A stretch of DNA of 64,000 nt from NCBI GenBank assembly GCA_934636265.1, contig CAKUAD010000004.1, positions 25,333-89,332 of the forward strand, given 5' to 3'. Below the pieces are notes generated by a model. That model saw only the letters and a list, made by a program, of their open reading frames with translations. It made no database searches and was not told the DNA's origin. Below, piece by piece: positions 40,454-49,983 of the stretch; position 1 is the first letter of the stretch; every line of letters begins with the position of its first letter. A program made the position numbers and the translations under genes. This DNA is from an uncultured Flavobacterium sp. Its GTDB lineage: Bacteria > Bacteroidota > Bacteroidia > Flavobacteriales > Flavobacteriaceae.

Positions 40454-42352
40454 TTAGTTCAACGTCTGGGTTAGCCAGCCAAAGAACTCGCGTTGCCAGG
40501 CAATACCGTTCTGTGGTTTAAGTACGTGGTGATTTTCTTCCGGAAAGTACACAAACCTGCTTTTGATTCCCAGCAACTGTGCCGCCTGAAATGCTTCCTG
40601 ACCTTGCCCGATAGGCACGCGGTAATCCTTTCCGCCCTGGATGATCAAAATAGGCGTATCCCATTTTTTCACATAGTTGATAGGATTGAATTCGTTGTAG
40701 GCTTTTTGCGTAACGGGATCAGTCTCCCAGTATGCGCCACCGTGATCCCAGTTGTTAAAGAATACTTCCTCGGTAGTGCCGTACATGCTGTTCATGTTAA
40801 AGACCCCGCAATGGGAGATAAACGTTTTAAAGCGTTTGTTGTGGTTGCCCGCCAGGTAAAAAACTGAGTATCCGCCAAAGCTGGCACCCACGGCACCCAG
40901 GCGGCTTTTGTCAACGTAGGGAAGTGTGGCCGCATCGTCAATCGCTGAAAGATAATCGCGCATTACCTGTCCGCCCCAGTCTTTGCTGATCTGCTCGTTC
41001 CATTCAACGCCGTGCCCGGGCATGCCGCGACGGTTTGGCGCCACGACCACATAGCCCTGAGCTGCCATCAACTGAAAATTCCATCTAAAGCTGTACATCT
41101 GTGTAAGCGCCGATTGCGGTCCGCCTTGGCAATACAACAGTGTAGGGTATTTGCGGTTGGCGTCAAAGTTTGGCGGCAGGATAACCCAAACCAACATTTT
41201 TTTGCCGTCGCTGGTGGTTACATAGCGTCTTTCCGTTTTGCTGAGCGCCAGGCCTTCATAGGTTTTGGTGTTGACATGCGTAAGTTGCTTAAACGTTTTT
41301 TTGCCTAGGTCATACGAGTATATTTCCGGCGCGTGATTCATGTCATTCCGGCTGACAATCACCTGATTTCCGCTAAAGCCCACAATCGACGTCACGTCAA
41401 AATCGCCCTTGGTAACCTGTCGTACGGTAATGGCAATCCTGGTCACGCCCGGAAAGTTCACCTCGAACAGTTGGCGCGTTCCGTCGACAGCGGCAATAAA
41501 ATATACTTTTTTGCCATCGGGCGACCATTTAAAACTCTCTACCGTTCCGTCCCAACCGCCGGTCAGGTTCATCGTGATACCTTTAAAACTCACCACGATA
41601 TCGTTTTTGTCTGATTCAAAACCATCGCGTTTCATCTGGAGCCAGGTCAAATCACCCGCAGGAGAGAAATCAGGATGGGTGTCGTAACCCAGGTTTCCTT
41701 CTGACCGGTTTACGGTGGTTCCCGTAGTGATGTCGTATTCAAAAATATCGGTGTTGGTGCTCGTAGCGTATTCGGTGCCGGATTTGGCCTTGGTAACGTA
41801 AATGATTTTTTTACTGTCGGGCGACCAGATGTAATCCTCGTCACCGCCAAACGGCTTTTGTGGCGAATCAAATCGCTTGCCTTTCATGATGTCGATTCCC
41901 GTTGACTTGTCCTTGTTTTCCCGGTAGAAAACGTGGTTGAATTGGCCCGTATTCCACGTATCCCAGTGGCGGTAATCCAGTGCGTCATAAACGTACACAT
42001 CAGATTTGTCCAGATCTTGATAGCGATCCTTGCCCAATACGTCATCGATGGCCACTGCCTCGTGGTATAGCACGTATTTTCCGTCGGGCGATATGTTTTT
42101 GTCCTTGAGCAACGCTTTGTAGTCCTGTACTTCAACCGATGCGCCACCGGCTATGGGAACAGTAAAAAACTTGTTCTGGCTTTTGTTTTCGGCCACCGAC
42201 GGGGTAGCCACTTTATACACCACGTTTTTTCCGTCTTTCGAAATTCCCAAAGGGGTTACGCGGCCAAGTGACCACAACAGTTCAGGCGTCATGGTCTGCG
42301 CCGCCGATTCAAGTCCAATCATGGTCAGCGTCAGCAAAAAGATTTTTTTCAT
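40454..42352 (-). CDS. S9 family prolyl-oligopeptidase-type peptidase, exported
   Basis: The 632-residue protein has a signal peptide (MKKIFLLTLTMIGLESAAQ), a beta-propeller (for example YIWSPDSKKIIYVTKA and FKWSPDGKKVYFIAA) and a C-terminal alpha/beta hydrolase with catalytic Ser in VGASFGGYSVFY, Asp in IIQGGKDYRVP and His in PEENHHVLKP. It cleaves peptides, often as a dipeptidyl or acylaminoacyl peptidase, and is likely periplasmic. Single gene with terminators on both sides. Confidence 0.95.
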   Translation of the reverse strand: MKKIFLLTLTMIGLESAAQTMTPELLWSLGRVTPLGISKDGKNVVYKVATPSVAENKSQNKFFTVPIAGGASVEVQDYKALLKDKNISPDGKYVLYHEAVAIDDVLGKDRYQDLDKSDVYVYDALDYRHWDTWNTGQFNHVFYRENKDKSTGIDIMKGKRFDSPQKPFGGDEDYIWSPDSKKIIYVTKAKSGTEYATSTNTDIFEYDITTGTTVNRSEGNLGYDTHPDFSPAGDLTWLQMKRDGFESDKNDIVVSFKGITMNLTGGWDGTVESFKWSPDGKKVYFIAAVDGTRQLFEVNFPGVTRIAITVRQVTKGDFDVTSIVGFSGNQVIVSRNDMNHAPEIYSYDLGKKTFKQLTHVNTKTYEGLALSKTERRYVTTSDGKKMLVWVILPPNFDANRKYPTLLYCQGGPQSALTQMYSFRWNFQLMAAQGYVVVAPNRRGMPGHGVEWNEQISKDWGGQVMRDYLSAIDDAATLPYVDKSRLGAVGASFGGYSVFYLAGNHNKRFKTFISHCGVFNMNSMYGTTEEVFFNNWDHGGAYWETDPVTQKAYNEFNPINYVKKWDTPILIIQGGKDYRVPIGQGQEAFQAAQLLGIKSRFVYFPEENHHVLKPQNGIAWQREFFGWLTQTLN

Positions 42353-42396
42353 GGTTAAAAAATTGAGCCCCTAAAAGTAGTCAAACAAAGGCAACA

Positions 42397-42428
42397 AAAA
42401 AAGCTACCCCGGATGAGATAGCTTTTTT
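42397..42428 (-). terminator. Terminator of the M12B-type protease gene
   Basis: AAAAAAGCTA and TAGCTTTTTT (42397-42406, 42419-42428) pair around a 12-base loop, 17 bases after the protease stop on the minus strand. Confidence 0.8.
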
Positions 42429-42444
42429 GAGGATTTGTTACCGG

Positions 42445-45400
42445 TTAGTTCCGTATAAATCGTTTGATGACGCTTTGTCCGCCGCTGGTTATTTCCAGCA
42501 AGTAAGTGCCGGTGGCAAGTTGCGAGACCAAGACTGATTCGCCTTCAATCTTTCCGCGTCCCACTTCCTGTCCAAGGGTATTGATCAGTCGGTAGGTGGC
42601 GTCCTCTCCGGCGCCTGAAACTTGCAGTACGTCACCGCTTACCGGGTTTGGATAAACGGTCAGTGAAAGTTGGGCACCTTCGTCAACACGCGCCCCTGAA
42701 GCCGAGATGTTCAAGCTGTAATCTTCAACTTGTCCGTAGTTAAACGATCCGCACGCAGCAGGCACCGCATTGTATCGCATAGAAACGCGCATTCTGGTTG
42801 TGCCGATGGACGCCCCCGCTGGAACGGTAATGGTCCCGCTAACCGAAGTGGCGGTGGTACGCGACCTTGTCCAGGCTGTTTCGCCGGCGTCCGCAAAGTC
42901 TCCGTCGCGGTTCCAGTCAATGAATACCGCATACCCTTCGCTGTAGGCTGATCCGGTCCATTGCGGAGTCACGGTGACGGTATAGCTGCCACCGCGCACC
43001 ACGTTTCCTGTAATGGCGGTAAAGTCAGTATAACCTGTTCCTCCGGTCGAACTGTTGTCGATGCCGGCAAATTGTACGCGTCCGATGCGCTCGTCGGCTA
43101 CGCTGTTGCCCTGTGAAGCACAGTAGGTGAGCGAGTTGCTCAGCGTGGTTACGTTTACTGTGTTGCTGTTGGCCGATGCATTTCCGGCGGCATCCTTGGC
43201 TCTTACGTAAAATGAATACGTGGTGGCCGCCGTCAAACCGGTAGCTACATAAGATGTGGTCGTTACGCTGGCCAGGAATGCCCCATTGCGGTACACATCA
43301 TAACCGGTAACGCCTACGTTGTCGGTTGACGCTGTCCACGAAAGGTTGGTGCCGGTTTGCGTTGTACCCGATGCTGAAAGCGTTGGTGCCGATGGAGGCG
43401 TGGTATCAGCTACTGCGTTTTGGATGTTCAGGGTGTAATCTTCAACCTGTCCGTAATCAAACGATCCGCAGGCTGCAGGGATGGCATTATAGCGCATGGC
43501 AACCCGCATACGGGTACTTCCCAACGTTGCAGTTGCAGGAATGGTGATGCTTCCGCTAACCGGAGTGGTGTTGCTTGGTCCGGCAGTCCAGACAGCTTCG
43601 CCCGCATCATCAAAGTCGCCGTCTTGGTTGTAGTCAATGAATACTGCGTAACCTTCACTGTAAACCGTTCCTGTCCACTGTGGTGTAACCGTGATGGCAT
43701 ACGCCGATGAGCGGCTGACATTGGTTGAAATGGCCGTGAAATCAGTGTAGCCCGTGCCGCCTGTCGATGGGTTGTCGATGCCGGCAAACTGAACCCTTGC
43801 GATGAGTTCATCAGCCACGCTATTGCCTTGAGCCGCACAATAGCTGATGCCGGCTGACAGGGTTGTAACATTGACAGTATTGCTGTTGCCCGATGCGTTT
43901 CCGGCAGCGTCTTTAGCCACGACATAGAAAGTGTAGGCGGTGGCCGGAGTCAAACCGCTTACGGTGTAGGAATTGGTTGAAACCATTGCTTTGAAAGATC
44001 CGTTCTGGTACACGTCATATCCGGTAACAGCTACGTTGTCGGTTGATGCTGTCCAGGTCAGGTTTGTTGTTGTTGCAGTAGTTCCCGATGCGGCCAGGTT
44101 AGTAGGCGTAGTGGGAGCCTGTGTATCGCTGGTGCCGGAAGTAATGGTGAAGTTGGCATTTGACACATCAAAGAAAATGTGATTGCTTCCCTTGACCATG
44201 ATGCGGTTTTGGGTTCCTTGCGTGTTTGGAATGGTAACCGCTTGCGATCCGTCGTTTGGCGTAGAAGCCAGGATGGTGTTCCAGGTGTTTCCGCCATCGG
44301 TTGAAATCAAAATGTCAACATTGGCGCAGTTTACGCCGTTGGCAGTGGTTCCGGCCACGTTCCAGGTTACGGTTTGCGTCGATCCGCCAGGGTATGACAC
44401 AGCTGTGTTTGGAGCCGTTACGGCAAACGGACCTGCGGTGCCATTTACAGTTACAACCATGTCGTCACTGTTGTTTCCGCCGCCGCCAGCACGGTTGTCG
44501 CGTACCGTCAGGCGAAAGTTAAGCGTGCGGGCTACCGATGAAAGCGCCTCGACTGGAATTTCCGACCCCTGAGTGGTTGTAGCGCCCGCCAGTACCGATT
44601 GCATCCGCGGGAAATACCTTACCGGCGAAGTGGTAGGAAGATAAGATCGAAAGTTAGGTCCGGTTGTTTTGGTAGCGCTTGGATTGGCTGTAGATGTCGT
44701 GGCATCGTACTGCTCCCAGCAATAGGTAAGCGTGTCGCCGTTGGCATCTGACGCAACCCCGGTAAGCATAAATGGAGTGCTTTTGGGAATGGTGTAGCTG
44801 GCTCCGGCTTCAACCGTCGGGATGGCGTTTCCGGTAGGCGTGTTTACCTGGCAGGTTTTGTTTTTGATGTTGTTGGTAACCTGCTCGATGCTTTTGGCGT
44901 GAAAGTAAGGGTCAGAGTGCGGCTGGACATCTTTTGCCGTAATGCCCGCATAACTCATGATAGTCGATCCCGATCCCGGTTCGATGTGAGCGCCGGTTCC
45001 TTCGCTCGCGCTATGGGTAAAGGTGTGGTTGGCGCCAAACTGATGGCCAAGTTCGTGGGCCACATAATCAATGTCAAAATTGTCTCCTTCCGGAATGCCA
45101 TCATAGGGCGAAGTGTATCCCTTTCCTTTTTGGTTGTTGACGCAAACGCATCCGATACAACCAGCGTTGCCTCCACCGCCCGAAGCCCCAAAAAGGTGTC
45201 CTACGTCATAGTTGGCTTCGCCGATCACAGCGGTCAGGGTCGATTGCAACTCGTTGGTCCATGCGCCTCCCGCACCTGCCGACGCACTTGAATAGGGGTC
45301 AGTTGAGGCATTGGTGTAAATCACCGCATCCGTATTGGCAATCAGCACGCAACGCGCGGCAAAATCTGATTCAAAAATAGCGTTGACCCGCGTCATGGTG

Positions 45401-46071
45401 TTGTTGATTGCGGCCAGAGCCAATGCCTTGGTTCCGCCAAAATATGCCGTGTACTCACCCGTTACCGACATGGCCAGCCTAAAGGTGCGTAAGGTAGCGT
45501 CGTCGGCGTTTGGCCTTGCCTGTTCGGCGTTGGTAACATCGATGGCCTCGTCGAGCACATGACATTCAAACAGGCTCAGCGTGGGCGCCTTGTCAGATTT
45601 GCGGTAAACGACATAGGTTGAGTTATCAGCTGTAAACGGCTCTATAAATTCAACTGGCTTTCCGGGCGATAGCTTCATCGTCCGCAAGCCAAGTGGCGAA
45701 AGGCTAAAGTGAATCGTCGATCCCGGATGGGTAGTGCTTTCGCCCACATAACTTTTAATCTCCGGATATCGCGCCGCCAGTTCCGCCTCCATGTTTGAGG
45801 TTTCAAAAACCCTGAAGCTTTCCATTTCTCCGGTCGCCGTCGGGAACGAGACCACCGTGTTTGACGACGCCTTGCCCATTCGTTTTGGGGCGGCGCTCAG
45901 CGCGTTTTGCAACTGCTGTGCATTCAGTTCATACAACTGCGGGGCGCTTATGCCCGTTTTGTTGCCCACCACCGCAGCCGCAGCTTTTTTGGAAGTGGAT
46001 TTCCAGGCGCCTTGTGCATACGAGAATCCGCATACGGCAATAAGCGCCATCGAGAGTAAAATTCTTTTCAT
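42445..46071 (-). CDS. T9SS-secreted reprolysin-like metalloprotease with FN3-GEVED repeats
   Basis: The 1208-residue protein has a signal peptide (1-20), a propeptide, an M12B/reprolysin-type catalytic domain with the zinc motif HELGHQFGANH (339-349) and Met-turn Met372 in GSTIMSYAG. Then come a beta-rich region (about 410-640), two tandem modules of fibronectin III plus GEVED domain (652-884 and 891-1123), and a T9SS type A sorting domain (about 1135-1208) that starts VYPNPVSGDVL. It is thus secreted by the type IX system and probably degrades extracellular protein. Conserved Cys pairs sit in the GEVED domains. A consensus -7 word lies 28 bases upstream. Confidence 0.95.
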   Translation of the reverse strand: MKRILLSMALIAVCGFSYAQGAWKSTSKKAAAAVVGNKTGISAPQLYELNAQQLQNALSAAPKRMGKASSNTVVSFPTATGEMESFRVFETSNMEAELAARYPEIKSYVGESTTHPGSTIHFSLSPLGLRTMKLSPGKPVEFIEPFTADNSTYVVYRKSDKAPTLSLFECHVLDEAIDVTNAEQARPNADDATLRTFRLAMSVTGEYTAYFGGTKALALAAINNTMTRVNAIFESDFAARCVLIANTDAVIYTNASTDPYSSASAGAGGAWTNELQSTLTAVIGEANYDVGHLFGASGGGGNAGCIGCVCVNNQKGKGYTSPYDGIPEGDNFDIDYVAHELGHQFGANHTFTHSASEGTGAHIEPGSGSTIMSYAGITAKDVQPHSDPYFHAKSIEQVTNNIKNKTCQVNTPTGNAIPTVEAGASYTIPKSTPFMLTGVASDANGDTLTYCWEQYDATTSTANPSATKTTGPNFRSYLPTTSPVRYFPRMQSVLAGATTTQGSEIPVEALSSVARTLNFRLTVRDNRAGGGGNNSDDMVVTVNGTAGPFAVTAPNTAVSYPGGSTQTVTWNVAGTTANGVNCANVDILISTDGGNTWNTILASTPNDGSQAVTIPNTQGTQNRIMVKGSNHIFFDVSNANFTITSGTSDTQAPTTPTNLAASGTTATTTNLTWTASTDNVAVTGYDVYQNGSFKAMVSTNSYTVSGLTPATAYTFYVVAKDAAGNASGNSNTVNVTTLSAGISYCAAQGNSVADELIARVQFAGIDNPSTGGTGYTDFTAISTNVSRSSAYAITVTPQWTGTVYSEGYAVFIDYNQDGDFDDAGEAVWTAGPSNTTPVSGSITIPATATLGSTRMRVAMRYNAIPAACGSFDYGQVEDYTLNIQNAVADTTPPSAPTLSASGTTQTGTNLSWTASTDNVGVTGYDVYRNGAFLASVTTTSYVATGLTAATTYSFYVRAKDAAGNASANSNTVNVTTLSNSLTYCASQGNSVADERIGRVQFAGIDNSSTGGTGYTDFTAITGNVVRGGSYTVTVTPQWTGSAYSEGYAVFIDWNRDGDFADAGETAWTRSRTTATSVSGTITVPAGASIGTTRMRVSMRYNAVPAACGSFNYGQVEDYSLNISASGARVDEGAQLSLTVYPNPVSGDVLQVSGAGEDATYRLINTLGQEVGRGKIEGESVLVSQLATGTYLLEITSGGQSVIKRFIRN
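42702..44118 (-). repeat. Tandem FN3-GEVED module inside the metalloprotease gene
   Basis: Two units of about 239 codons (residues 652-884 and 891-1123) are highly similar, for example GYTDFTAI and GEAVWTAG against GETAWTRS, and YNAIPAACGSF against YNAVPAACGSF. The copy number may vary between strains. Confidence 0.85.
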
Positions 46072-46099
46072 CAGTTGGTTAATTAGGTTAAAAGCACGT

Positions 46100-46107
46100 C
46101 AAATTTA
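46100..46107 (-). promoter_or_regulatory. Predicted -7 element for the metalloprotease gene
   Basis: TAAATTTG on the minus strand, exact consensus, 28 bases before the ATG. Confidence 0.5.
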
Positions 46108-46291
46108 TGATTATTCATTTCACTTTAATCGGCGATTTCAAAAAATAATTAACAATACGATACGGGATATGGTTTTTGCATGAGTTATTCTTACAAAAAG
46201 TGTTAGATGCTTGGCAAGTTGTTAGAATCGCTTCAACTAATCAGGCTTGCCCGCCAGCTTTAATCGCGTATTTTTACAAAAATTACCCGCA

Positions 46292-47407
46292 ATGGAACTT
46301 AGTTTTTGGGAAAGGCAACAATGGTTTTCCAATGTCGATTACACGATTGTAGGCAGCGGTATTGTTGGATTGCACACAGCGCTCAGGTTGCGCGAGCGGT
46401 TCCCCCAAAGCAAGGTCTTGGTACTTGAGCGCGGAACCCTTCCGCAAGGGGCGAGTACCAAAAACGCCGGATTTGCGTGTTTTGGCAGCCTGTCTGAAAT
46501 TCTAGACGACCTGAATTCTCACACCGAACAGCAAGTGTTTTCGCTGGTCGAGAAGCGTTGGAGGGGACTTTCACTATTGCGCAAACGGCTGGCCGACCGG
46601 AACATCGGCCTTGAGCCTTATGGCGGATACGAGGTTTTTGAAGATACGGATGACGCGTTTGGCGGATATCTTGAAAAAATGCCCCATGTGAATGAACTGC
46701 TCCGCCCGCTTTTCAATGCTGATGTGTTTACCGCAAAGAAAAATGCATTTGGGTTTAAAGGCGTCCGTCCACAACTGATTTTCAATCCGTTTGAAGCCCA
46801 GATTAACACGGGTATGATGATGGATGCACTTTTGCGACAGGCGGTTTTGGCAGGTGTGATGATTCTTAACCGGCAGACGGTTACGTCCTATGCTGAAAAG
46901 GCATCAGAGGTTGAGGTAGTGCTCGACGATTTTTCCTTTAAAACCCGCCATCTTCTTTTTGCCACCAACGGATTTGCCCAATCCATCATCAAAGATGTCA
47001 AACCGGCGCGCGCCCAGGTCTTGATTACCTCGCCTATTCCCGGACTCGAAGTAAAGGGAACGTTCCACATCGACCGCGGATTTTACTATTTTCGCAACGT
47101 GGGAAACCGGATTTTGTTGGGCGGCGGACGAAACCTTGATTTTAAAGGCGAGACAACCACGGGTTTTGGGTTGTCAACCGTAATCCAGGACAGGCTTGAG
47201 GATCTGCTCTCGCATGTGATTCTTCCGGGTAAAGATTACACGGTCGAGCATAGATGGAGCGGAATCATGGGCGTTGGTGCTGCAAAATCGCCCATCGTAA
47301 AACAACTTTCAAACAGGGTTTACTGCGGTGTACGCCTGGGCGGTATGGGCGTGGCCATCGGAAGTCTGGTAGGAACTGAACTCGCTGATTTGGTACAAAA
47401 TGATTAA
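46292..47407 (+). CDS. FAD-dependent oxidoreductase (DAO family)
   Basis: The 371-residue protein is a D-amino-acid-oxidase-fold flavoprotein: dinucleotide-binding motif YTIVGSGIVGLHTALRLRER near the N-terminus, LERGTLPQGASTKNAGFACF, and a C-terminal FAD contact GVRLGGMGVAIGSLVG. Substrate unknown; glycine-oxidase-like or sarcosine-oxidase-like enzymes share this plan. The Met at 46292 (MELSFWERQQW) matches the family better than 46247. Its 3' end overlaps mtgA by eight bases, so they form one operon. Confidence 0.9.
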   Translation: MELSFWERQQWFSNVDYTIVGSGIVGLHTALRLRERFPQSKVLVLERGTLPQGASTKNAGFACFGSLSEILDDLNSHTEQQVFSLVEKRWRGLSLLRKRLADRNIGLEPYGGYEVFEDTDDAFGGYLEKMPHVNELLRPLFNADVFTAKKNAFGFKGVRPQLIFNPFEAQINTGMMMDALLRQAVLAGVMILNRQTVTSYAEKASEVEVVLDDFSFKTRHLLFATNGFAQSIIKDVKPARAQVLITSPIPGLEVKGTFHIDRGFYYFRNVGNRILLGGGRNLDFKGETTTGFGLSTVIQDRLEDLLSHVILPGKDYTVEHRWSGIMGVGAAKSPIVKQLSNRVYCGVRLGGMGVAIGSLVGTELADLVQND

Positions 47408-48101
47408 ACGTTTATTTGGATTTTTAAAGCGGTTGGCCATTTGGTTTTTCGTGGTGTCGGTTGTGTTGGTGTCGGTTTTCCGATTTGTCCCTGTTCCGTT
47501 TACGCCACTGATGGCTGTGCGGGCGGTTGAGAATATGACTTCAGGCAAGGAAATGGAATTCAGTCATGACTGGGTTCCGCTTTCGCAGATATCGCCCAAC
47601 CTTCAGCGTGCGGTAATTGCCAGTGAAGACGGTACGTTTTTGACGCACAACGGTTTTGACTTTGAGGCCATGCAAAAGGCGATGAAAAACAACGCCAAGG
47701 GGAAAAGGCTAAAGGGCGGCAGTACCATTTCACAGCAAACGGCCAAAAACGTATTCCTGTGGCACGGACGAAGCTATTTCCGCAAAGCCCTCGAAGCCTA
47801 TTTTACCGTATTGATAGAAGTTATCTGGGGAAAAGAGCGCATTATGGAAGTCTACCTTAACAGCATCGAGATGGGGACCAATGTTTACGGTGCGCAGGCC
47901 GCTGCCAAACACTGGTACGAAACAACCGCCCACAATCTCACCAAGCGCGAGGCGTCGGGTATTGCAGCAATTTTGCCCAATCCGCGTAAATACAAGGCTT
48001 CCAACTCATCGGCCTTTATCGAACGTCGAAAAGGACGTATCCAGAAGCACATGCGTTACGTCGGTCCGCTGGATTATTCCGGAAGCGGGTCAAAAAAGTG
48101 A
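47400..48101 (+). CDS. mtgA: Monofunctional peptidoglycan glycosyltransferase
   Basis: The 233-residue protein has one N-terminal membrane anchor (LAIWFFVVSVVLVSVFRFV) and a GT51 domain: VIASEDGTFLTHNGFD with the catalytic Glu, KGGSTISQQTAKNVFLW and YLNSIEMGTNVYGAQAAAKH. It polymerises lipid II into glycan strands at the outer side of the inner membrane. It has no transpeptidase domain. It overlaps the upstream oxidoreductase gene, which is not an obvious functional partner. Confidence 0.96.
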   Translation: MIKRLFGFLKRLAIWFFVVSVVLVSVFRFVPVPFTPLMAVRAVENMTSGKEMEFSHDWVPLSQISPNLQRAVIASEDGTFLTHNGFDFEAMQKAMKNNAKGKRLKGGSTISQQTAKNVFLWHGRSYFRKALEAYFTVLIEVIWGKERIMEVYLNSIEMGTNVYGAQAAAKHWYETTAHNLTKREASGIAAILPNPRKYKASNSSAFIERRKGRIQKHMRYVGPLDYSGSGSKK

Positions 48102-48431
48102 TCAGTTCCACAGGGTTCCGTCAAGGCCAAGGATGATGCCTGCCCACAGCGCAACCAGAAAGGCAAATCCGCTAAAAATATACAGCACTGCCTTGATAAA
48201 CGTGTCCTTTGGCTTTAATAAGGGCGTCAGGTAAAACACCGATCCACCCAGCGCGGCTACCAAAGGCGTCACCACCAAAGGGCGAATGCGCCAAGTGTTA
48301 CCCCATGCCGGGTTTACGCGATCAACCCCAAAAACAAACATCGAGATGATGCCCAGTCCGATAAGTCCGCCGATGGCCATGCAGAGCAGTAATTTGCGCG
48401 GATCAATCTGAATTTTTTCATTTGACTTCAT
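48102..48431 (-). CDS. Small integral membrane protein of unknown function
   Basis: The 109-residue protein has three hydrophobic segments (LLLCMAIGGLIGLGIISMFV, LVVTPLVAALGGSVFYL, AVLYIFSGFAFLVALWAG) and a short charged N-terminus. The start is the Met at 48431 (MKSNEKIQID); a longer frame to 48491 adds a non-matching hydrophobic end. It abuts the mtgA stop on the other strand. I do not recognise the family; similar small proteins are common in Bacteroidota. Confidence 0.7.
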   Translation of the reverse strand: MKSNEKIQIDPRKLLLCMAIGGLIGLGIISMFVFGVDRVNPAWGNTWRIRPLVVTPLVAALGGSVFYLTPLLKPKDTFIKAVLYIFSGFAFLVALWAGIILGLDGTLWN

Positions 48432-48545
48432 GTTGCCGATTTTAAAAGAACTTTGAAATGCAAAGTAAGTGAATGTTGCGATTTGCGCCAAACATTTTTT
48501 GAAACAATTTCAAATCTGTAATTTAGGACTCCTAAAAAGAATATT

Positions 48546-49346
48546 ATGACTGCACACGAGATAGATTACCAGATTTACGGCGAAGAGATGCAATATGTTG
48601 AAATTGAACTCGATCCGCAGGAAATAGTCGTTGCCGAGCCCGGCAGTTTTATGATGATGGACGACGGCATCCAGATGGAAACCATTTTTGGCGACGGATC
48701 GGCGCAGCAGTCAGGCGTATTGGGCAAGTTGCTATCGGCCGGAAAACGGATGCTCACCGGCGAAAGCCTTTTTATGACGGCTTATCAAAACGCTGTAGGA
48801 TCTAAGCGCAAAGTGAGTTTTGCATCGCCCTATCCAGGAAAAATCGTCGCCATCGACCTGACTGAATACGGCAACAAATTTATCTGCCAGAAAGATTCGT
48901 TTTTATGTGCAGCCAAAGGCGTTTCAGTTGGAATAGAATTTTCGCGCAAGCTAGGTCGGGGCCTTTTTGGCGGCGAGGGTTTTATCATGCAAAAACTAGA
49001 AGGCGACGGAATGGCTTTTGTCCACTCGGGCGGAACCTTGGCGCGCAGGGAACTGGCTCCGGGCGAACTGCTCAAGGTTGATACCGGCTGCATTGTTGGT
49101 TTTTCACGCGATGTGGATTATGACATACAATTTGTCGGCGGGATCAAGAACTCCATTTTTGGAGGAGAGGGGTTGTTCTATGCGACGCTCCGCGGACCGG
49201 GCATCGTCTATATCCAATCGCTTCCGTTTACCCGACTGGCCGACCGCATCATTGCATCGGCGCCAAAAGCTGGTGGCAGCCGACGTGAAGAGGGAAGCCT
49301 GCTGGGCGGACTGGGCAACCTCCTGGACGGCGACGGCCGATTTTAA
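48546..49346 (+). CDS. AIM24/TIGR00266 family protein
   Basis: The 266-residue protein belongs to the TIGR00266/AIM24 family: beta-rich, with EIDYQIYGEEMQYVEIELDP, EPGSFMMMDDGIQME, MQKLEGDGMAFVHSGGTL and VDTGCIVGFSRDVDYDIQFV. It ends in a glycine-rich tail (SLLGGLGNLLDGDGRF). Bacterial members are of unknown function and are often near membrane-stress genes; the yeast relative is mitochondrial. A near-consensus -7 word TAATTTAG lies about 22 bases before the ATG. Confidence 0.92.
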   Translation: MTAHEIDYQIYGEEMQYVEIELDPQEIVVAEPGSFMMMDDGIQMETIFGDGSAQQSGVLGKLLSAGKRMLTGESLFMTAYQNAVGSKRKVSFASPYPGKIVAIDLTEYGNKFICQKDSFLCAAKGVSVGIEFSRKLGRGLFGGEGFIMQKLEGDGMAFVHSGGTLARRELAPGELLKVDTGCIVGFSRDVDYDIQFVGGIKNSIFGGEGLFYATLRGPGIVYIQSLPFTRLADRIIASAPKAGGSRREEGSLLGGLGNLLDGDGRF

Positions 49347-49365
49347 GTTTGTCGCCCTAAAATAA

Positions 49366-49400
49366 AATGCCCCCAAATAGTCTGACTTTTTGGGGGCATT
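49366..49400. terminator. Bidirectional terminator between the AIM24 gene and the metal-operon lipoprotein
   Basis: AATGCCCCCAAA (49366-49377) and TTTGGGGGCATT (49389-49400) pair perfectly around an 11-base loop. It closes the AIM24 gene and the convergent three-gene operon. Confidence 0.88.
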
Positions 49401-49421
49401 ACATTAAGAGGCTTTTTCGTT

Positions 49422-49973
49422 TTATTCAATTACGATAGGATAGGTTACCTGTGCGTCGGTTGATCCGCCTGCGTTGGTAATGTCGCCCGTGGCCACGCCG
49501 CTGCCTGATTTGTTCAGGTCGTGCCTAAGGGTCACCACCAATTGACCGGATTGGGCGTCTGCGGTAATCAGCTCAAACAAAAGCCCTGTCGGTTTTCCGT
49601 TGGCGTCGGTGTCGGCATAGGTAAAGGCGCCCAGTGACGCCGGCAATGCCTGATAAAACACCTGATGCTCGGTGCCTTCTTCCTCTACTTCGAGCGTGAT
49701 GTTGTCGACAGGCGATTCCAGTTCGTTAAAAAATCCGATGCTTCCCGTATAGGTAGTGTTAGCAGTCAGCGGGCCCGATGGGGTTACAACCGGAAGTCCC
49801 GGTCCGTCGCCATCCAGGTCGCGCGATGTCAGGGTGATCACCTCGCCGCCGCCGGTTAGGGTAACGACTACTGTGGTGATAACTTCTTCTTCATTCACCG
49901 CCTTTACATCATCATCGTTACACGAGATGAAAAATGCGCTAAGTACAATGGACATTAATTTAAGATGCTTCAT
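49422..49973 (-). CDS. Lipoprotein of the TonB operon (beta-rich, acidic)
   Basis: The 183-residue protein has a lipoprotein signal (MKHLKLMSIVLSAFFISC) followed by NDDDVK. The body is beta-rich, with VTLTGGGEVITLTSRDLDGDG, FNELESPVDNITLEVEEEG and VTLRHDLNKSGSG, a pattern I know from small flavobacterial lipoproteins that sit next to a TonB receptor, sometimes labelled type 1 periplasmic-binding-fold; that label is not evident in sequence. It is ten bases after the receptor gene, so it likely assists substrate capture at the cell surface. Confidence 0.82.
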   Translation of the reverse strand: MKHLKLMSIVLSAFFISCNDDDVKAVNEEEVITTVVVTLTGGGEVITLTSRDLDGDGPGLPVVTPSGPLTANTTYTGSIGFFNELESPVDNITLEVEEEGTEHQVFYQALPASLGAFTYADTDANGKPTGLLFELITADAQSGQLVVTLRHDLNKSGSGVATGDITNAGGSTDAQVTYPIVIE

Positions 49974-49983
49974 GGTATACGTT

